A stretch of DNA of 64,000 nt from Earliella scabrosa (taxonomy: Eukaryota; Basidiomycota; Agaricomycetes; Polyporales; Polyporaceae), in NCBI GenBank assembly GCA_022605405.1, contig JABYQQ010000010.1, positions 186,001 to 250,000 of the forward strand. The letters are read 5' to 3'. Positions 23,897 to 36,463 of the stretch are shown one piece after another (positions within the stretch are counted from its first letter, which is position 1; each line of letters begins with the position of its first letter). The translations under genes were made by a program, and so were the position numbers. The notes beneath the pieces are model-generated. The model did no database searches. It saw only the letters and a program-made list of their open reading frames with translations, and was not told the DNA's origin.

Positions 23897-24880
23897 CTAG
23901 TCCATTTCTATATCTTCGTCGCCCTGAGTAGTAGACCCGCCGTCCTCAAAGTCACTGAGGCTGAAAACTTCGTCGACAGGGAGATCATCGAGATTGAGCT
24001 CGGCCTCGGCTGCATATGCTTCGAGCTCTTCTTCGAGGAGATCCCCGATGTCGGTTGGTAGCGGATTGGGCCCTGGATCAAAGCATACAGTCAGCAGGGT
24101 ATGCCGAAAGAGAACCAGAGGCAGAGGGGGGCTATACCTTGAAGCTCATCCTCCCATTCTTTCGGGTCCTCCATGTCAGGGTCGAATGACGAGCCAACGT
24201 CGCAGGCGTACGAGAGCCTGTAACCATGTCGCTCCTTGCGTTTCGCGCTCTCTACGATACGACGGAACAGCTGCCGCGCAATGTGTCAGACGTCCGGCTC
24301 TGCAAGCGTTACAACAACCACTCTGACGCACCTCGTCATTGAGCATGTTCTCCTCATCCTCGTCGTCTTCATCCATCATGTCCTCCAACCCATCACTGCT
24401 CGGCTCACTGCTCATATGCCGACGCCCCTGCGCAATCGCGCGTTCGCGCTTCTTCTGCGCCCGCTCGAGACAGCGGGCCTGGAGACGTTCCCTGAGGAAC
24501 GCTTTGCGCGGAGGCTCCTCGGTTGGAGCGGAGGTGGCCTGGGTAGAGCTGCCCTGGACGAAGCCTCCGTTGGAGCGTCTCCGCTGCTGTGCATACGCGT
24601 CTGAGGTACGCCGGCTGACGGAAGAGCTGAACGCGTTGGCCTTATACTGAGAGCGACGACGCGCATGTGCGTCCGCGGTGGGTGAGGAATTCGGACTGGC
24701 AAGGGGCGACGAGCGGAGCGGTGGGTGGGCATAGCTTGTAGGTGATGTGTAGCTGAGCCGATGTGGTGTCGTAGGCGACGATGGGAGGTAGACTGCTGCC
24801 TGCATTGTAGCTCGGGGAGTGAGACAGAGGGAGACTTCGTGGTCCCGATCGTCGTGGACGAAGGAAAGCGCGGTGGACAC
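23897..24880 (-). CDS. Unknown acidic, low-complexity protein (about 290 aa)
   Basis: Three exons on the minus strand. The first starts at ATG 24880 (a second in-frame ATG at 24805 is an equally good start) and runs to about 24334. The second runs from about 24273 to 24138, and the third from about 24073 to the TAG at 23897-23899. The N-terminal half is Ser/Pro/Arg-rich. A basic helix (LRERLQARCLERAQKKRERA) is followed by an acidic run. The C-terminal part, FRRIVESAKRKERHGYRLSY then a WEDEL motif and acidic tail, looks conserved and helical. No known domain is recognised. It converges on MLH1 with 239 bp between the stop codons. Confidence 0.6.
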
Positions 24881-25587
24881 TGGAGCGCCCGAGCCCCATT
24901 AGCGGACGCGTGTGAGTGTGACACTAAACAGTCACACCGCGTCCTGACGCGTCCCACGTGACTGACACCGCGCTTGGGCGTCTACTGCCTCGTCCTCTCC
25001 TCAAGCATTGAAGCAACTTCAACTTGTCCTCAAGTGGCAGTGACTATCTCAATGCGTATCCTATCGCGTCCACGATCGGATCAACAAATTTTACGACCTC
25101 AACGAGTAATTCGAGCTCGTCGAACTTCCCCCGAGACCCCGAGACCGACCTTCCGCTGCGCTCTGACGGTGACGTCGACCTACGACGTCCGAGTCGTCCC
25201 AGTGACCGCAACCGTCAGACGATTCGCACCAGCTTCGCACGCAGACGACGAGCAAGAATGCGACGCTCGTGACGAGTGTTGACGAGAGCACGGCGATGCC
25301 GACGACCACCACGACCTCGCACGAACATTGTTCATCAAGTGAGCTGGGCTCGCGACAGTGACTCATTCCGGTCATTCACATTGTCGAGTCTGGCACTACT
25401 CCCAGAAGTAGTACCGCAATGCAGCCCATAACCTCTTCCGCTCGCTTGACTCAGCTCAGTCTCCTCGTTGACGGAGACGCCCACCGCTCCGGATCCGAGT
25501 CATTCCACATGATTCCCAAGCCAAACAAAACCAAGATCGATTGCCATCTCACTTAGATCTTCCTCGTATCTGCCAACCACTACAATC
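24881..25587. other. Divergent intergenic region
   Basis: About 700 bp between two divergent genes. A Ser-rich frame at 25024-25272 lacks an ATG (it begins TTG) and is probably part of a leader or chance. No other structure is seen. Confidence 0.4.
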
Positions 25588-27056
25588 ATGGCCGCTGAAA
25601 CCACAATCTCCCTTGCAGAACTTTCTCTTTTCCCCGCAACCCCTGATCAGGTGTTGGAGTCGCGCACTCGGCATGCCGTGCAGTGGGGGCGCGGCCAGTC
25701 TCTGAAGGATTACGTCTACAAGGACGAACTGATGGAGAAGGATGAGCACGCTGCCGGTGGCAATCTCATAACATGGTACGCCGCCACTAGACACACGGAC
25801 CAACGCGAACCTTTGTCTCACTTAAAGCTTCTTTTTCCGTGCGCAGGGTATTAGCTCCACGGAGTGATCCCACAACTCTCAACTTCATGTGTTCATGTGA
25901 GACGTACGTCTGCAATCCTGAGGTATAGCAACAGAATCCGACTGACTTCTCCTTCACTTGCTCCTGTCCGCTCTGCAGGTATCGTCGCACCGCAGTCATC
26001 GCCATACCGGGTGCAAGCCCCTCGGATTCGGATCATAAATCGAGCTCCGGCACTGCTACGCACCAAGTCAGAGATGTGATCGCCTACGGCGTGGCCTCGG
26101 TTTACACCCCACCCCAGTACCGCAAGAAAGGCTACGCACACCATATGATGCGGCTCCTGCACTGGGTCCTTGCCCCACGCGCCTCCCTTCCGTCAGCCTT
26201 TCCAGCGGAATGGGGCTTGCCACCCGATCCTGAGATGCTCGCTGCCCATGGTGTTGCAAATGCGCAATTCTCCGTCCTCTATAGCGACGTAGGCAAGGAC
26301 TTTTACCGTTCGTGCGGGACCGGAGTAGACGCACACGATGGGTGGCTTGTGTCGGGCGCGACGGAGACTTTCTGGAATCTCTCCGAGTCTGCGGACGCGG
26401 GGCCTAAGCCTAATCTCGACAAGAGCGACTCGAGTCCGAACATCAAGCGGCTCACGGACGGAGATGTGCTCGCGTTGTACAAGCACGACGCTCTGTGGAT
26501 CAAGGAGGACCTCGCTCACGGCGGGACGTTCACAAGCGATGGGCAAGGCCCGCGCACGCTGTTCAGTTTCCTCCCCGACAAGGGCGTCGGCGCGTTCGTC
26601 ATCCGGCGCAGGATGGAGTTTGTGGGCCCCGAAATGCGTCCGGTTCTGCCCACATCGCAATGGGGTGCCGCACTCCTTCCCGACGGCGCACAGACGCTTT
26701 CAGACGTCCTCTCATCTGGCACGCCCCCGTCCCCGTTCTCCTTCGTGACGTGGACGCTTGAACTGCGCTCATCACCACCGACGCTCGTTGTGGGGCGCCT
26801 CCGCGCAGACGTGCGCACGCTCCCTATCCTGCTGGACGAACTACTGGCAGTAGCGCGTGAGGAGAAGGTTGAGAAGGTCGAATTTTGGTATCTCCACCCC
26901 GAGCTGCGAGCTGTGGCGGAGGCAAGAGGTTGGAGGACGGAGGCGCGGACGGACCATCTTTCGGCGGTTAAATGGTACGGTGAGGAGAAGGAGGAAACGT
27001 TAGAGTGGGTGTATAACGAGAAGTGCGTACCCTTCCCTCGCCGTGTCAGGCGATAA
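25588..27056 (+). CDS. LYC1-like GNAT acetyltransferase
   Basis: A protein of about 430 aa from three exons: 25588 to about 25774, about 25847-25903, and about 25979-27056. The N-terminal region reads LFPATPDQVLESRTRHAVQWGRG and then LITWVLAPRSDP, the arrangement of the fungal LYC1 family. A GNAT-like segment follows (DVIAYGVASVYTPPQYRKKGYAHHMM), where the R/K-K-G-Y-A run corresponds to the acetyl-CoA-binding motif A. The long C-terminal domain with DALWIKEDL and VEFWYLHPEL matches the LYC1 C-terminal extension. Characterised LYC1 of Yarrowia is a lysine N6-acetyltransferase. That substrate is an inference here. No targeting signal is visible. The gene converges with the monooxygenase gene downstream. 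Confidence 0.8.
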
Positions 27057-27183
27057 TGGCTGATTCCTCCGATCTTGTAGGTTCTGCTGGTGCTGACGAC
27101 CCCGGCTCACCGCGAAGTACGCAAATCCATAGATAGAACAAATCTACAAATGCAAGCTGCTCTAGAACGTCCACGTGTGGCGT

Positions 27184-29384
27184 TTAGAGTTCCACGAATA
27201 TGTTTGCAAAATACTTCCGAAGACCCTCTGCGTCCTTCACGAAAGCTCCGACATAACCATCAGGACGCACCACCACGATTGCCAGTTCGGCATCGTCCAC
27301 ATGGTAGGCCTTGTGAGCATACCCTTGGGTATCGCAGTATGCACTCGCCCCGAGCACCCCTTCGGGCACTTCCTCCCGTCCCAGGATCACGGTACGCACC
27401 ACGCCAGACTTGGTCAGAGCTCGGACTGCTGACACAATATCCTCGACGCCTGTATCCGCTGGCTTGAAGACGAGCAGGGTGTGGAAGTAGGGCTTGAAGT
27501 TATCGAACAACGCAGTCTCCTTGCCGGTCTCATCGACCAGGCCAGGGGCGTTAGGTGCGCGATCTCCCGCGCGGACGTCCTCGCCCGGATACCCCTGGTA
27601 CGCCCGCGCCTTCATGTCGTCCGCGTCTCTGCCTTTGGTGCCCCGGACGTCGTATACGACGGGGCTCCATCGATAGTTGATGTCGAGCTGGCTTAGTGTC
27701 GAATCTCGCCATTTGAAGAACCCGCTGCTGTTCTGGTTTTCTGCGGTCTCTACATCCTCCGCTTTCTTGGTGACTATATGGGTGTAGAGGTTCGCGGTGG
27801 CGATCAGCATCTGAGTGACAACTGGGATGCGCTCGGTCTGGTAGGTGGAGAGGAGGTCGGGAGATGCTAATCCCTTGTATGCCAGGGCTATCTTCCATGC
27901 AAGGTTGAACTACGACCGTCGCGACCATCCGATTGGTGAGTTGCGTACTATGCAATGTTGATCGAAGTACTTACGGAATCCTGGACGCTAGTGTTGAGCC
28001 CTTGACCGCCGGTGGCTGAATGTACGTGTGCGGCATCTGTATGAAGTTCAACAATGCGGTTAGCCATCAATTGATCGTTCGGTGCAGGGTTCGCACCTCC
28101 AACGATGAACACACGACCCTCATGGAACTTATTGATCATCATGATCTTCGGTCTGGACGTGTGGTAAGTGTCGTATTCGCGACATCGTAACACAAGAGAT
28201 ATGACTGACTTCCAGTACGTCAGGGAAGTAAAGTTCTTGACGACCAAATCCGGCCGGGCGTTCTCGTGGATGAAGGCCACGAACTTGGCGGGGTCTGTCG
28301 CCAAATCGGCTGGGTCGAAGTTCCTGCCAACAATACCCACATGGAACAAGCCAGGTTCGGTCTTCGGACGCATCGTTATCCTAGCGAATCAACGCCCCAG
28401 TTATGCAAGCGCAAGGGATGATTGTGGAATACCCACGTGAACTTCTCTGGAACGGTGAAGAGGTGCCAGTGCTAGCGGCACGACCGGTGAGTTCCAGCGT
28501 TTTCAAGCGACAAAGAGTGGCACTGACCTCTGAGTCGATGCCTTCTATTTTCACGTCGGCCCATGCCTGTCCGTCGTCGTCCTTGGTCTGTCCCGCGAAA
28601 GTCGCCCCGATTGCCCTACGAGTGAAACCTACGGGGCTAGTCATCAGATCATCACATCCATGCAGCGACAATGCGGTTTACCTCTTGCGCCGTCGGCACC
28701 GATCACATAAGTGGCCTTAACGGTCTCCACTTCCTCTTCCCCGTCCTTTCCAGTCCTCTTCAGCGTGACGGTAACACACTTTCCATCTTGCTCGATAGCG
28801 ACAGGCTCGGTCCCCCGCTCTACATGGACTCCGAACTCCGCAAGATGCTCACGGAGCACACGTTCGGTGTCATACTGACTCACAGAAACGAGCGCCTGGA
28901 TATTCATGGTTCAGTTAGCCACTTGTAACCGTTACGGCGAGTCAAGAATTACCTCGGGTCGATCTGGTGTGGTGATGGTACCTTCCACCAACATCCAGGT
29001 CCTGAGCACCTCGGTTCCGCCAGGTAGCTTGTACATCTGCATGGGTGCGATAGGTCTGCCATATTGCAGTACATCGTCCTTGACGCCGAGGAAGCGGAAG
29101 ACCTCTATGGTGCGTGGCTGAGAAGGATACATCGTTTGTCAATCTGATGATGGACACATCTGAACATGGGCCTCACATGCAGACCGCTCCCGCGGGAGGT
29201 CCTGTGGAATTCTGTGGCCTTGTCGACGATCCGGACCGGAATGCGGTTCTGCGCTAAGGTGAGTGCCGCTGCTAGCCCAGACGGGCCTGCGCCGATCTAA
29301 TAACATGATTAGGTTTACCTCATGTACACACGAAGGGCATACACGCACCACAAGAACCGGGAGTAACTCAGCTGCGGTCGTCAT
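27184..29384 (-). CDS. FAD-dependent monooxygenase, phenol-hydroxylase-like, copy 1
   Basis: A flavoprotein aromatic hydroxylase of about 600 aa in many exons, starting at ATG 29384. The FAD motifs are present: IGAGPSG (GxGxxG) right after the first intron, VIGADGARG (DG motif), and [16 protein letters not shown] (GD motif, with the G supplied by the previous exon). The last exon group (27810-27184) is a thioredoxin-fold domain like the phenol 2-monooxygenase C-terminal dimerisation domain, ending in [11 protein letters not shown] and a short tail. It probably uses NAD(P)H and O2 to hydroxylate a phenolic substrate. The exact substrate cannot be read from sequence. Exon layout and sequence parallel the gene at 42.4-44.6 kb on the other strand. 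A TATA-like element lies about 60 nt upstream. Confidence 0.85.
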
Positions 29385-30328
29385 GGTGGGTGGTCGTCGA
29401 TGGTTTGCTATGCGTTGCGTCATTCAAGGTATGCAATCCGCCTCCTATATACCACGTCCGATCGAAGTCGTGTCGAGACGCCGACACATTGCTCACAAGT
29501 TCCCTTGCGGTGAAGACCCACCCGTTCTCCGTGCTACGAAGACAACGGCTGCCTCAGCCTCTGTTTGAGAAGCCAGCAACGCATGTCCGTGTCCTGTGTG
29601 TCTGACCGTGCGATGCCATCGGCCGTATTGGTCAGGCGCACACCGTTCTGGTGAAAGAAGCGTTCCGGAGACACAAATTTCTCACCCGTGCCTCAGTCCG
29701 ATTAGGTCCGATACTATCCTCGACGCTACATTGCTAGGTGTACAGACGTTTTTAACCTTGTCAAACATCGAGGATAGTGATACTAGGGATTATGTAGTCC
29801 ACACGGCCTCATACTCGTACAGTGGCCGCCGGTGACGGGGAGTACTGGCCGTTCGTCTGAATGATTCTGAGGGACTCTCGTGTAGTGCCTCCTGTTCTCG
29901 GAAGAGGTCGGAAGGTGATGCATGTTTGGGCCGACGCAACTTGATGCGTCCGAGTCGTTTTTGCCCCTCCGGACGCCTGCCCCGGCTCGCCGCGTCAGGC
30001 TGACAGACGAAACATGGGTCGCGTCGGAGCTTCCCAGTCGACGCACAATCGATGCCTCAGTGCCAATGCAATCTTGGTGTCTACTCCTCTTCCCCAAGCT
30101 TGACAGGGAATATGGTGTCGGAGACGCAGCGCGAGTGGGGCAGTAGTATGTCATGTTCTTGAACACCTTCCTTTTTGGACGCTTCGTGTACCATCCACGA
30201 GGTAATCAAGCGCCCGTACTGCCAGTGGGTATCCGATGACATCATAGTCCATCTACCATCGTCGTGCATACTCTCCGACCGCTGTGCTCTCTTCCATACT
30301 ACACGGGATACCTCCTCTTTCACTGATT
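29385..30328. other. Divergent intergenic region
   Basis: About 940 bp between the monooxygenase (minus) and PTEN (plus) genes. Apart from the TATA-like box of the monooxygenase near 29.45 kb, I see nothing. Confidence 0.5.
29444..29451 (-). promoter_or_regulatory. TATA-like box of monooxygenase copy 1
   Basis: TATATAGG on the minus strand, about 60 nt upstream of the start codon at 29384. The spacing is reasonable for a core promoter. Copy 2 has a similar box. Confidence 0.45.
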
Positions 30329-32730
30329 ATGGGCGACTACATCCGCCGCCTTGTATCTGGTAGCAAAGCCCGCCACAAAGACGACGAGCTCGACGTTGAA
30401 CTCGGTTCGTACCACGATCTCTCATTTTCCGAGTCGTGCATCTTGCTGATTCTTGGCTTACCCGCCTTGGCGTCCGACCAGACCTCGCATACATCACAGA
30501 CAATGTCATCGTCATGGGCTACCCCGCGAGCGGCATCGAGGGCTTCTACCGCAACCGCCGCGAGGACGCGAAGAAGTTCCTCGAGCACCACCACGGCAAG
30601 AACTTCTGGGTGTTCAACTTTTGCCCGATCAAGGAGAACTCATATCCGGCGAGTGTATTTGACGGAAGAGTCAGCCGCTACCCTTTCCCTGACCACCAGT
30701 GAGTGTCGTTTATATGCGCCACACCCACGGTCTAGAGACTAGCATGCACGAGAATGGCACGCAATCGCGGGTTAGAGGCACAGGCCAAGTATAAGTGATA
30801 ATAAAACAGCCAGAGATCGGGAAAAATCTGTGTTATTCTCTGTAACCCGGTCATACATGCACGACGCAGTAACACAGAGTCATGCTAACAATAGAACACT
30901 CGCAGTGCCCCTCCGCTCGCCATCCTCCCGCTCGTCGCACGCGAGATACGCCTGTGGCTTGATGGCTCACAAGACCGTGTGGCCGTCCTGCACTGCAAAG
31001 GTATGGGCCCGTTGCCCTAGCACTGCACCGCGCTGACGACCTTCACTCTCGCCACCGCAGCGGGCAAAGGAAGATCCGGGACAATGGCGTGTGCGTACCT
31101 GCTCACGCTCGACGTCGCGCCCAGCGCGCCCTGCCTGGAGCGCAGCAGGACCGCGAAGGAGAAGGTCAAGGCCCACGCGGAGCAGGTCATGAACGCTATG
31201 CCGGTCGACGAGGCCGCGGCGGAGGTCATTGGCGCTACCGAGGTGCAGGGCGAAGACCTTGTCAAGCTTGAGCTGTCGGACAACGGTGATGGGGGAGAGA
31301 AAGCGGCCGGGAGGGATGGGGCGCTCCCAAAGCAGGAAATTTCCGAGAAACCAGCAGACGTAGCAACAGCGACGGAGGCGAAGACCCCGGCAACGAAGAA
31401 GGACACGGCCAATAGTCTGAGCCACGTCCTTGACTTGCACACGTCTCGGAGGATGAAGCGGCCGTCGTCTCCGTCGGCTAAGCTCAAGCAGGGCGTCAGC
31501 ATTCCGAGCCAGCGGCGGTGGTTGTACTACTGGTCGCTCGTCCTCGCCCACCAAGCTCCGCGCGACTTCTGGTCGGCCGACCCTGCGGTCCTGGCACATC
31601 CGTCGCCGAAGGTCCGGCTGACGCAGATCCAAGTGCGCATGCGGGAGCTGACGGGCCTGAAGGGAAACCTGGTGCGGGCCGCGAACGCTCTGCTGGACAA
31701 CGCGGGGAAGAAGAAGATCGACGTCAAGTCGGCGCGGAACGCGAGCCAAGTCTGGGCGTCGCTGGCGCGCTACGATGACGACTTTGTCGAGACCCTGGAG
31801 AGGTGGGAGCGGTTCACACGCGACGAGGGCGGGGCGATGGGCGTCCGACGGAAAGGGGCCAGCGAGATGGAGGGGGAAGGGTCGATATCGGAACTGTTCG
31901 AGGACGGGCGGTGGGACAGCAAGAAGATGGTCCGGAGCTTCGCACGGATGGGGACGCTGAAGGAGGAGGATGTGCGAAAGGAGAGCACGAGCGAGGTGCG
32001 TGTTGCAGAGCGTGCGTTTTGGGCACGGACGATCGCTGACGTCGGACGGCAGAACGGGAAAATCGAGAGCGTGTTGCTGCGACCGTTGACAGGGGACAAG
32101 TGGCAGCGGATGCGCGACAAGATTGTGGCGGACGGGAAGGCGCACGAGGGCGGCGGCGGCGGCGGGTCGCAGACGGCGGGGATTGGAGAGGGCGAAGACA
32201 CGTCGCTCTACGACGTCACCCAGACCCTCAAGACTGATGGTGGCGTCGTGCTCGATGCCCACCGAGAAGTGCGCGTCAAACTCTATCTCGGTCAGGTGAG
32301 CGAGGACGCGTTGCCGGCGGGTGCTGCATCATTCCCGACTTGCTGCTGACGGCCATGTTTCTGCGTGCGTGCCGTCATTGTGTCGGGCACTCCGGTCGCG
32401 CGTCGTTAGGTGTTCATGGGATGGTTTTGGTTTATCCCAACGTTCCACATGCACCATCCGCGCGGCGCCGCCGAGCAGGGCGCGACATTTGTCCTCACTA
32501 GGAAGGAGCTCGACTTTCCCGTCGGGATCGGCGCAAACATTATCGATGTGGCCGTATCGATGGAATGGTGCTCTGAGGTTGCGGACGTCCTCAGTCCGCC
32601 AGAACGGGTGACTAGCCTGGAGATGGAGGAGGGCAAGGGAGAGCCGGCCGGTGTTGCTGCAACGTTGCCCGCAGTTGCGACGGGAGAGGCTAGAGAGATC
32701 GCCGAGGCCGCGCAAGCCGCAGAGGACTAG
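30329..32730 (+). CDS. PTEN-like phosphatidylinositol 3-phosphatase
   Basis: A dual-specificity/lipid phosphatase of about 650 aa in five exons: 30329 to about 30404, 30479-30699, 30905 to about 31000, about 31061-32295 and about 32410-32730. The N-terminus MGDYIRRLVSGSKARH resembles the PTEN N-terminal basic segment. The phosphatase domain has ITDNVIVMGYP, the general-acid loop YPFPDHHAPP, and the P-loop HCKAGKGRSG (Cys nucleophile and Arg present), which is split by an intron. Human PTEN has T where this has S after the Arg. After the phosphatase domain there is a charged insertion of about 80 residues, then a C2-like region, a Gly-rich run near 32150-32166, and an Ala-rich tail. It is expected to oppose PI3-kinase signalling at the membrane. 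Confidence 0.85.
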
Positions 32731-34443
32731 GATATCGATGACTAGGGGCCCGCAGCAGATGTATCGCAACTGTACATAAGTCATAGCTTGGATGAGTACT
32801 CCATGACATTCGGACGGTTTGGGACACGCACTCTTGGACTAGCGTAGGCTGGCTGTGCGATGTACATCAATCACGGCGCCTGATGGGGTACTACATACTA
32901 CAGTCTACTTACGAACGTCTCCGACCCCCGCCTCGGAGGGTGAGCACAGGCGGTTCGCGCCGCCTAGACGCGTAGGGTTGAATAAGGGTGGGAATGACCA
33001 GGTAGAATGCGATCTTCCCAGAACGTAATGCGTGAGAGGTGTGTTCAGGAGCGCTGACTCACAATGGGGCCATGGAGTGTGTGAGTCAAACCTGTATGAA
33101 GAGTAGGTTTAAACGCTTGAGTCGAATGCGGGCTCACAATGCTCCGCGGTTGCTAGGGAAGAAGCTGCGCAGCCGGTACTTCGGCTTGTAGAGTTGTGTT
33201 GGACTGGGACCGATGGTTTTTCATGAACACAGCGTTGGACTCGCAAAGCGGTCGATGGTGCCCTATGGTGCTGTTTGGCTGGAGGCCAAGAGGAGCCCGA
33301 TGGAGGAAAAAAGGAAGACGCCGTCGTAGGCCGTTAACGTTTGCGCGAACGGATCTGGTGACGAAGAGTTAGGAGGCATCCCATCAACTTCTTGACTTCT
33401 GCGCAATCGCCTCGACGTCGGCTAGCTGGTCGACCATGGGCTGAGCGCGACATCAGGCGTCCGGAGATTCTTGAATCCTGGAAACCTCGCAGAAATGCCG
33501 ACGAGAGATGGGGACGGGAGACGGACGGCTTGCGAATCGCGACTGGCCAGCAAAAACGCGTGTCAGACTGTGTCAGACTCCAGAGAGCGACCATCCCGCA
33601 CGCGGCAGCGTCGATGAGCGCGGCGTCGCGCGGTTGTCGAGTTGTTGGACAATGAATGGGTTGTGGACCCAAATTGGCGGCGTCGGCAAGTGTCGGCACT
33701 GTTGCGCTTCCAGGTCCCCGGACAGCCCCTGATCCAGACTTATCAACAAGAGCGGGACGGGTTGCCGCAGTAACGGACGAGTAAGCGGCCTGATTGGCTC
33801 TCCGCCGCCCAGTTGTCGGAGGCATTTGGCAGGCGACGCGCCCTGCAGGAACCGTGGCGGCGCCGGCGTCCCTTGTGAACTCCGGGGTCCTGGCTGGGGT
33901 CCCACCGGGCCGCATGCCCGCACACTAACGGAGAATCCTGCCGGTGCGAGTCGTTTTCGTCAAGACCGCAAGGACAGGCAAGTCCATCGCCTCCTGGGCC
34001 GCTGCTAGAAGCCTCGTCGGCCATGGCGTGTCCACCCGACGTGCGCGCATGACGGGCGTTGTTCCTATCCTGACTGCTGCCTCGCACGCCGAGTGTGAGA
34101 GGCGGAAGGAGAGTTGCCGGCGGGAGGGCAGGAGGATGAATTGCATCATGTCCACTTATCTCCTCCAGACTGATGGCGGCTATAGAGGACTGGGATCTGA
34201 GATGGGATCTGCGCATTGGCTCGTGTGTGCTATATGCGGGAGCGCTCTGATGCAGTGATGCAGCGTGCTCGAACGAAGCGACACCGCACCAGCCAGATTT
34301 TGGCATATCACCCTTTCTCACCACCTCCGTCGGCCTCATGCCCAGGCCGCCTCATTCTCCTCCTTTCTCTCCTCCCCCCATCTCCTGACGGTCCACACAC
34401 CTTCCAGCCGTCCCGGACGGCGCCCTCATGCTTTCGACGAGGG
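32731..34443. other. Intergenic stretch of about 1.7 kb
   Basis: GC-rich with overlapping open frames in both directions (largest minus 33743-34339 and 33334-33915). Their composition and mutual overlap look like chance frames. No gene is supported. Confidence 0.45.
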
Positions 34444-36463
34444 CATGCTCGCGTTCGGATTCAAGGTAGCATGGTTCTCCCTCTCGCTATCGGGTGCGTC
34501 CTCCCAAGCTCGGGCCCGTAATCCACCCTAATGCCCGCCAAAGGCTTCCTGAGCAGCGTCGTTGCGCTCCCGGCATTCGCCCAGGCACTCGACGGTTATC
34601 TCATCCCTGTTCTCTACTGTCTCGCCAATTTCGTGCTGCAAGGCCTGTTCTGCCTCGGTGAGTCCCAGTATTTGTGAGAGGCCGTGTGTGGAATGACCGA
34701 CAGCGGTGGAAGGCATGGTTTGGAGGATGGACCCGTTTGAGATGCCCCGAGCGTTCTGCATAGGTGAGTGTAATGATCTGCCGGGGCCGCACTCGGCGCG
34801 CTCCTTCCATCCCTCGTCCACTGACCTCGCATGCAATCCAAGCGCAACCCTCACTGCTAGGCGTCTCGTGGACTCTAATGACTGCTCTCACGAGTTCCCT
34901 GACGCTTGCAACGTCCGTTGCGATCCTCCGACCGGCAGGTGGAGTGCCCGCTACCCCTGCCTTCATGTAAGTTCCCACCCACGCAATCTCCATAACGGCA
35001 GGCACGCATATCTAAAACTCATCTAGCCGAAGCCAACTGCGATGGAAGCCTTCGCGCCTTCTCATAGCCTTCGTGCCGATGGCCGCGTTAGCCGCGTACC
35101 TCGTCCTTGTGCTCAGATTCGATGCCATCCAACCGACCGATGGAATGAACTGCGACGCGACGAACCCCGTCTGGTACGAGAGATCGCATACACTGCTGGG
35201 TTGATACTGATATCATTGGCGTCCCAGGGTTCGTCTCCTAAGTTATGCTGGGGTTCCGCTGCTCCTCGCACTCCCGTCACTCTTTCTGACATGCACGGCA
35301 GCCTACCAGTTCTACACTCACTCCCCTCGTCACAGTCACAGTCGCTCGTTCGCGCGTTCCAACGATCACTTTACACCCGTCCCTCTTCGACGCCAGTCGA
35401 AGTTCAGGTTTAATACTGGCTGGCACGAGGCAAAGGGCTTTGAGCAAGTCGAAGCACCCGATCCTAACAAATCCATGCCTAATCTCTCCCCGACCGCCTC
35501 GGGCCCTAGTGCGGACCAACGCAGCATCACCCCATCGGGCACAATTGTCGTTGCCGAAACTATCCCCACACCTCCCGACTCCATCTCATCCGCTCGGGCG
35601 CACGCCACCGCAGGACGTGCACCAATTAGTCCTGGCGTTGCGAAACCCGGCATGCGGTATCATCTCCCCTTCCAATGGCAGCCGCCATCACCCCGCACCT
35701 CCTGCGACCCATTACGCGATTCCCCAGAGCAGAGCTACTTTAGACACACGCCTTCGCCCCTTGTGTTCGCCACGCCGCAAGACGAGAACGGGCAGAACCC
35801 GCACACCACCACGGTGTCAATCACCCAGGACCCTGCGCAGGCCATCTACGACGCGGCGCCGTGGCTCAAGGACGAGAAGGCGTATCTGCGCCACTTAGAG
35901 AGAGCAAACGCTCACAAGCACGAGACTCACGACGATGACGAAGATAACGATGCTATCAGCGGCTCACTGCAGTGGGTTAGGAATTCGGGCGACACAGCCT
36001 CGACGGCCAAGTCCGAGCTCGAGTTCGCTCGCTCGCCACGGCGGGACGCGTTTGGAGAGGAGGGGCGGCGATCTTCGCCCGTCGACCGTGAGTGTTGTTC
36101 TCTCGTCCACCCGCTCTACTCCCGTTCCTGTTGCTCCTTTCGTCGGCCCGCCCGCTAATACGTGGGGAATGCGAGGTGAACCACTGAGCTGACGTATCAT
36201 TCGATTCCGCAGTTTCGACGTATGATGCCGGCCTCGCCGAAACCCCAATACCCGATCTTACCAGAGTGGTGTGGCGGATATTGTTCTTCCAGTTCTTCAC
36301 CTCCGCCACGCAGATCGTCGCCACCCTCAGCTCCCTCATCGACATGTTCATGCAGAGCCGCCCGCCGTCCTCGTTCGGCACGCACCACGTCGCGCTCCTG
36401 CTCGCGGCGTGGGCACCGCCGCTCGCGTTTGGCGTGCTCCCGTGGCGGCGCAAGGCGCGCTGA
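34444..36463 (+). CDS. Multi-pass membrane protein, receptor-like architecture
   Basis: About five or six exons. The start is uncertain: either ATG 34444 joined to an exon at about 34547 (MLAFGFKVAWFSLSLSG, then FLSSVVALP), or ATG 34531 directly. At least six hydrophobic segments are visible: the first exon (IPVLYCLANFVLQGLFCL), about 34855-34970, about 35040-35110, about 35240-35310, and two in the last exon (36213-36463). Between the fourth and fifth lies a hydrophilic loop of about 260 residues rich in Pro/Ser/Asp. The extracellular-type segment MNCDATNPVW has a Cys and conserved-looking polar residues. The short last loop and the basic C-terminus WRRKAR suggest a cytosolic tail. I infer a G-protein-coupled-receptor-like or sensor protein, but no family signature confirms it. 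Confidence 0.55.

Noticed and set aside
25024..25272. Serine-rich frame beginning TTG
   Set aside because: No ATG and no splice path into the acetyltransferase gene. It is probably leader or chance.
30967..32262. 431-codon open frame antisense to PTEN
   Set aside because: It overlaps the coding exon of PTEN, whose domains are clear. Long antisense frames are expected in GC-rich coding DNA.
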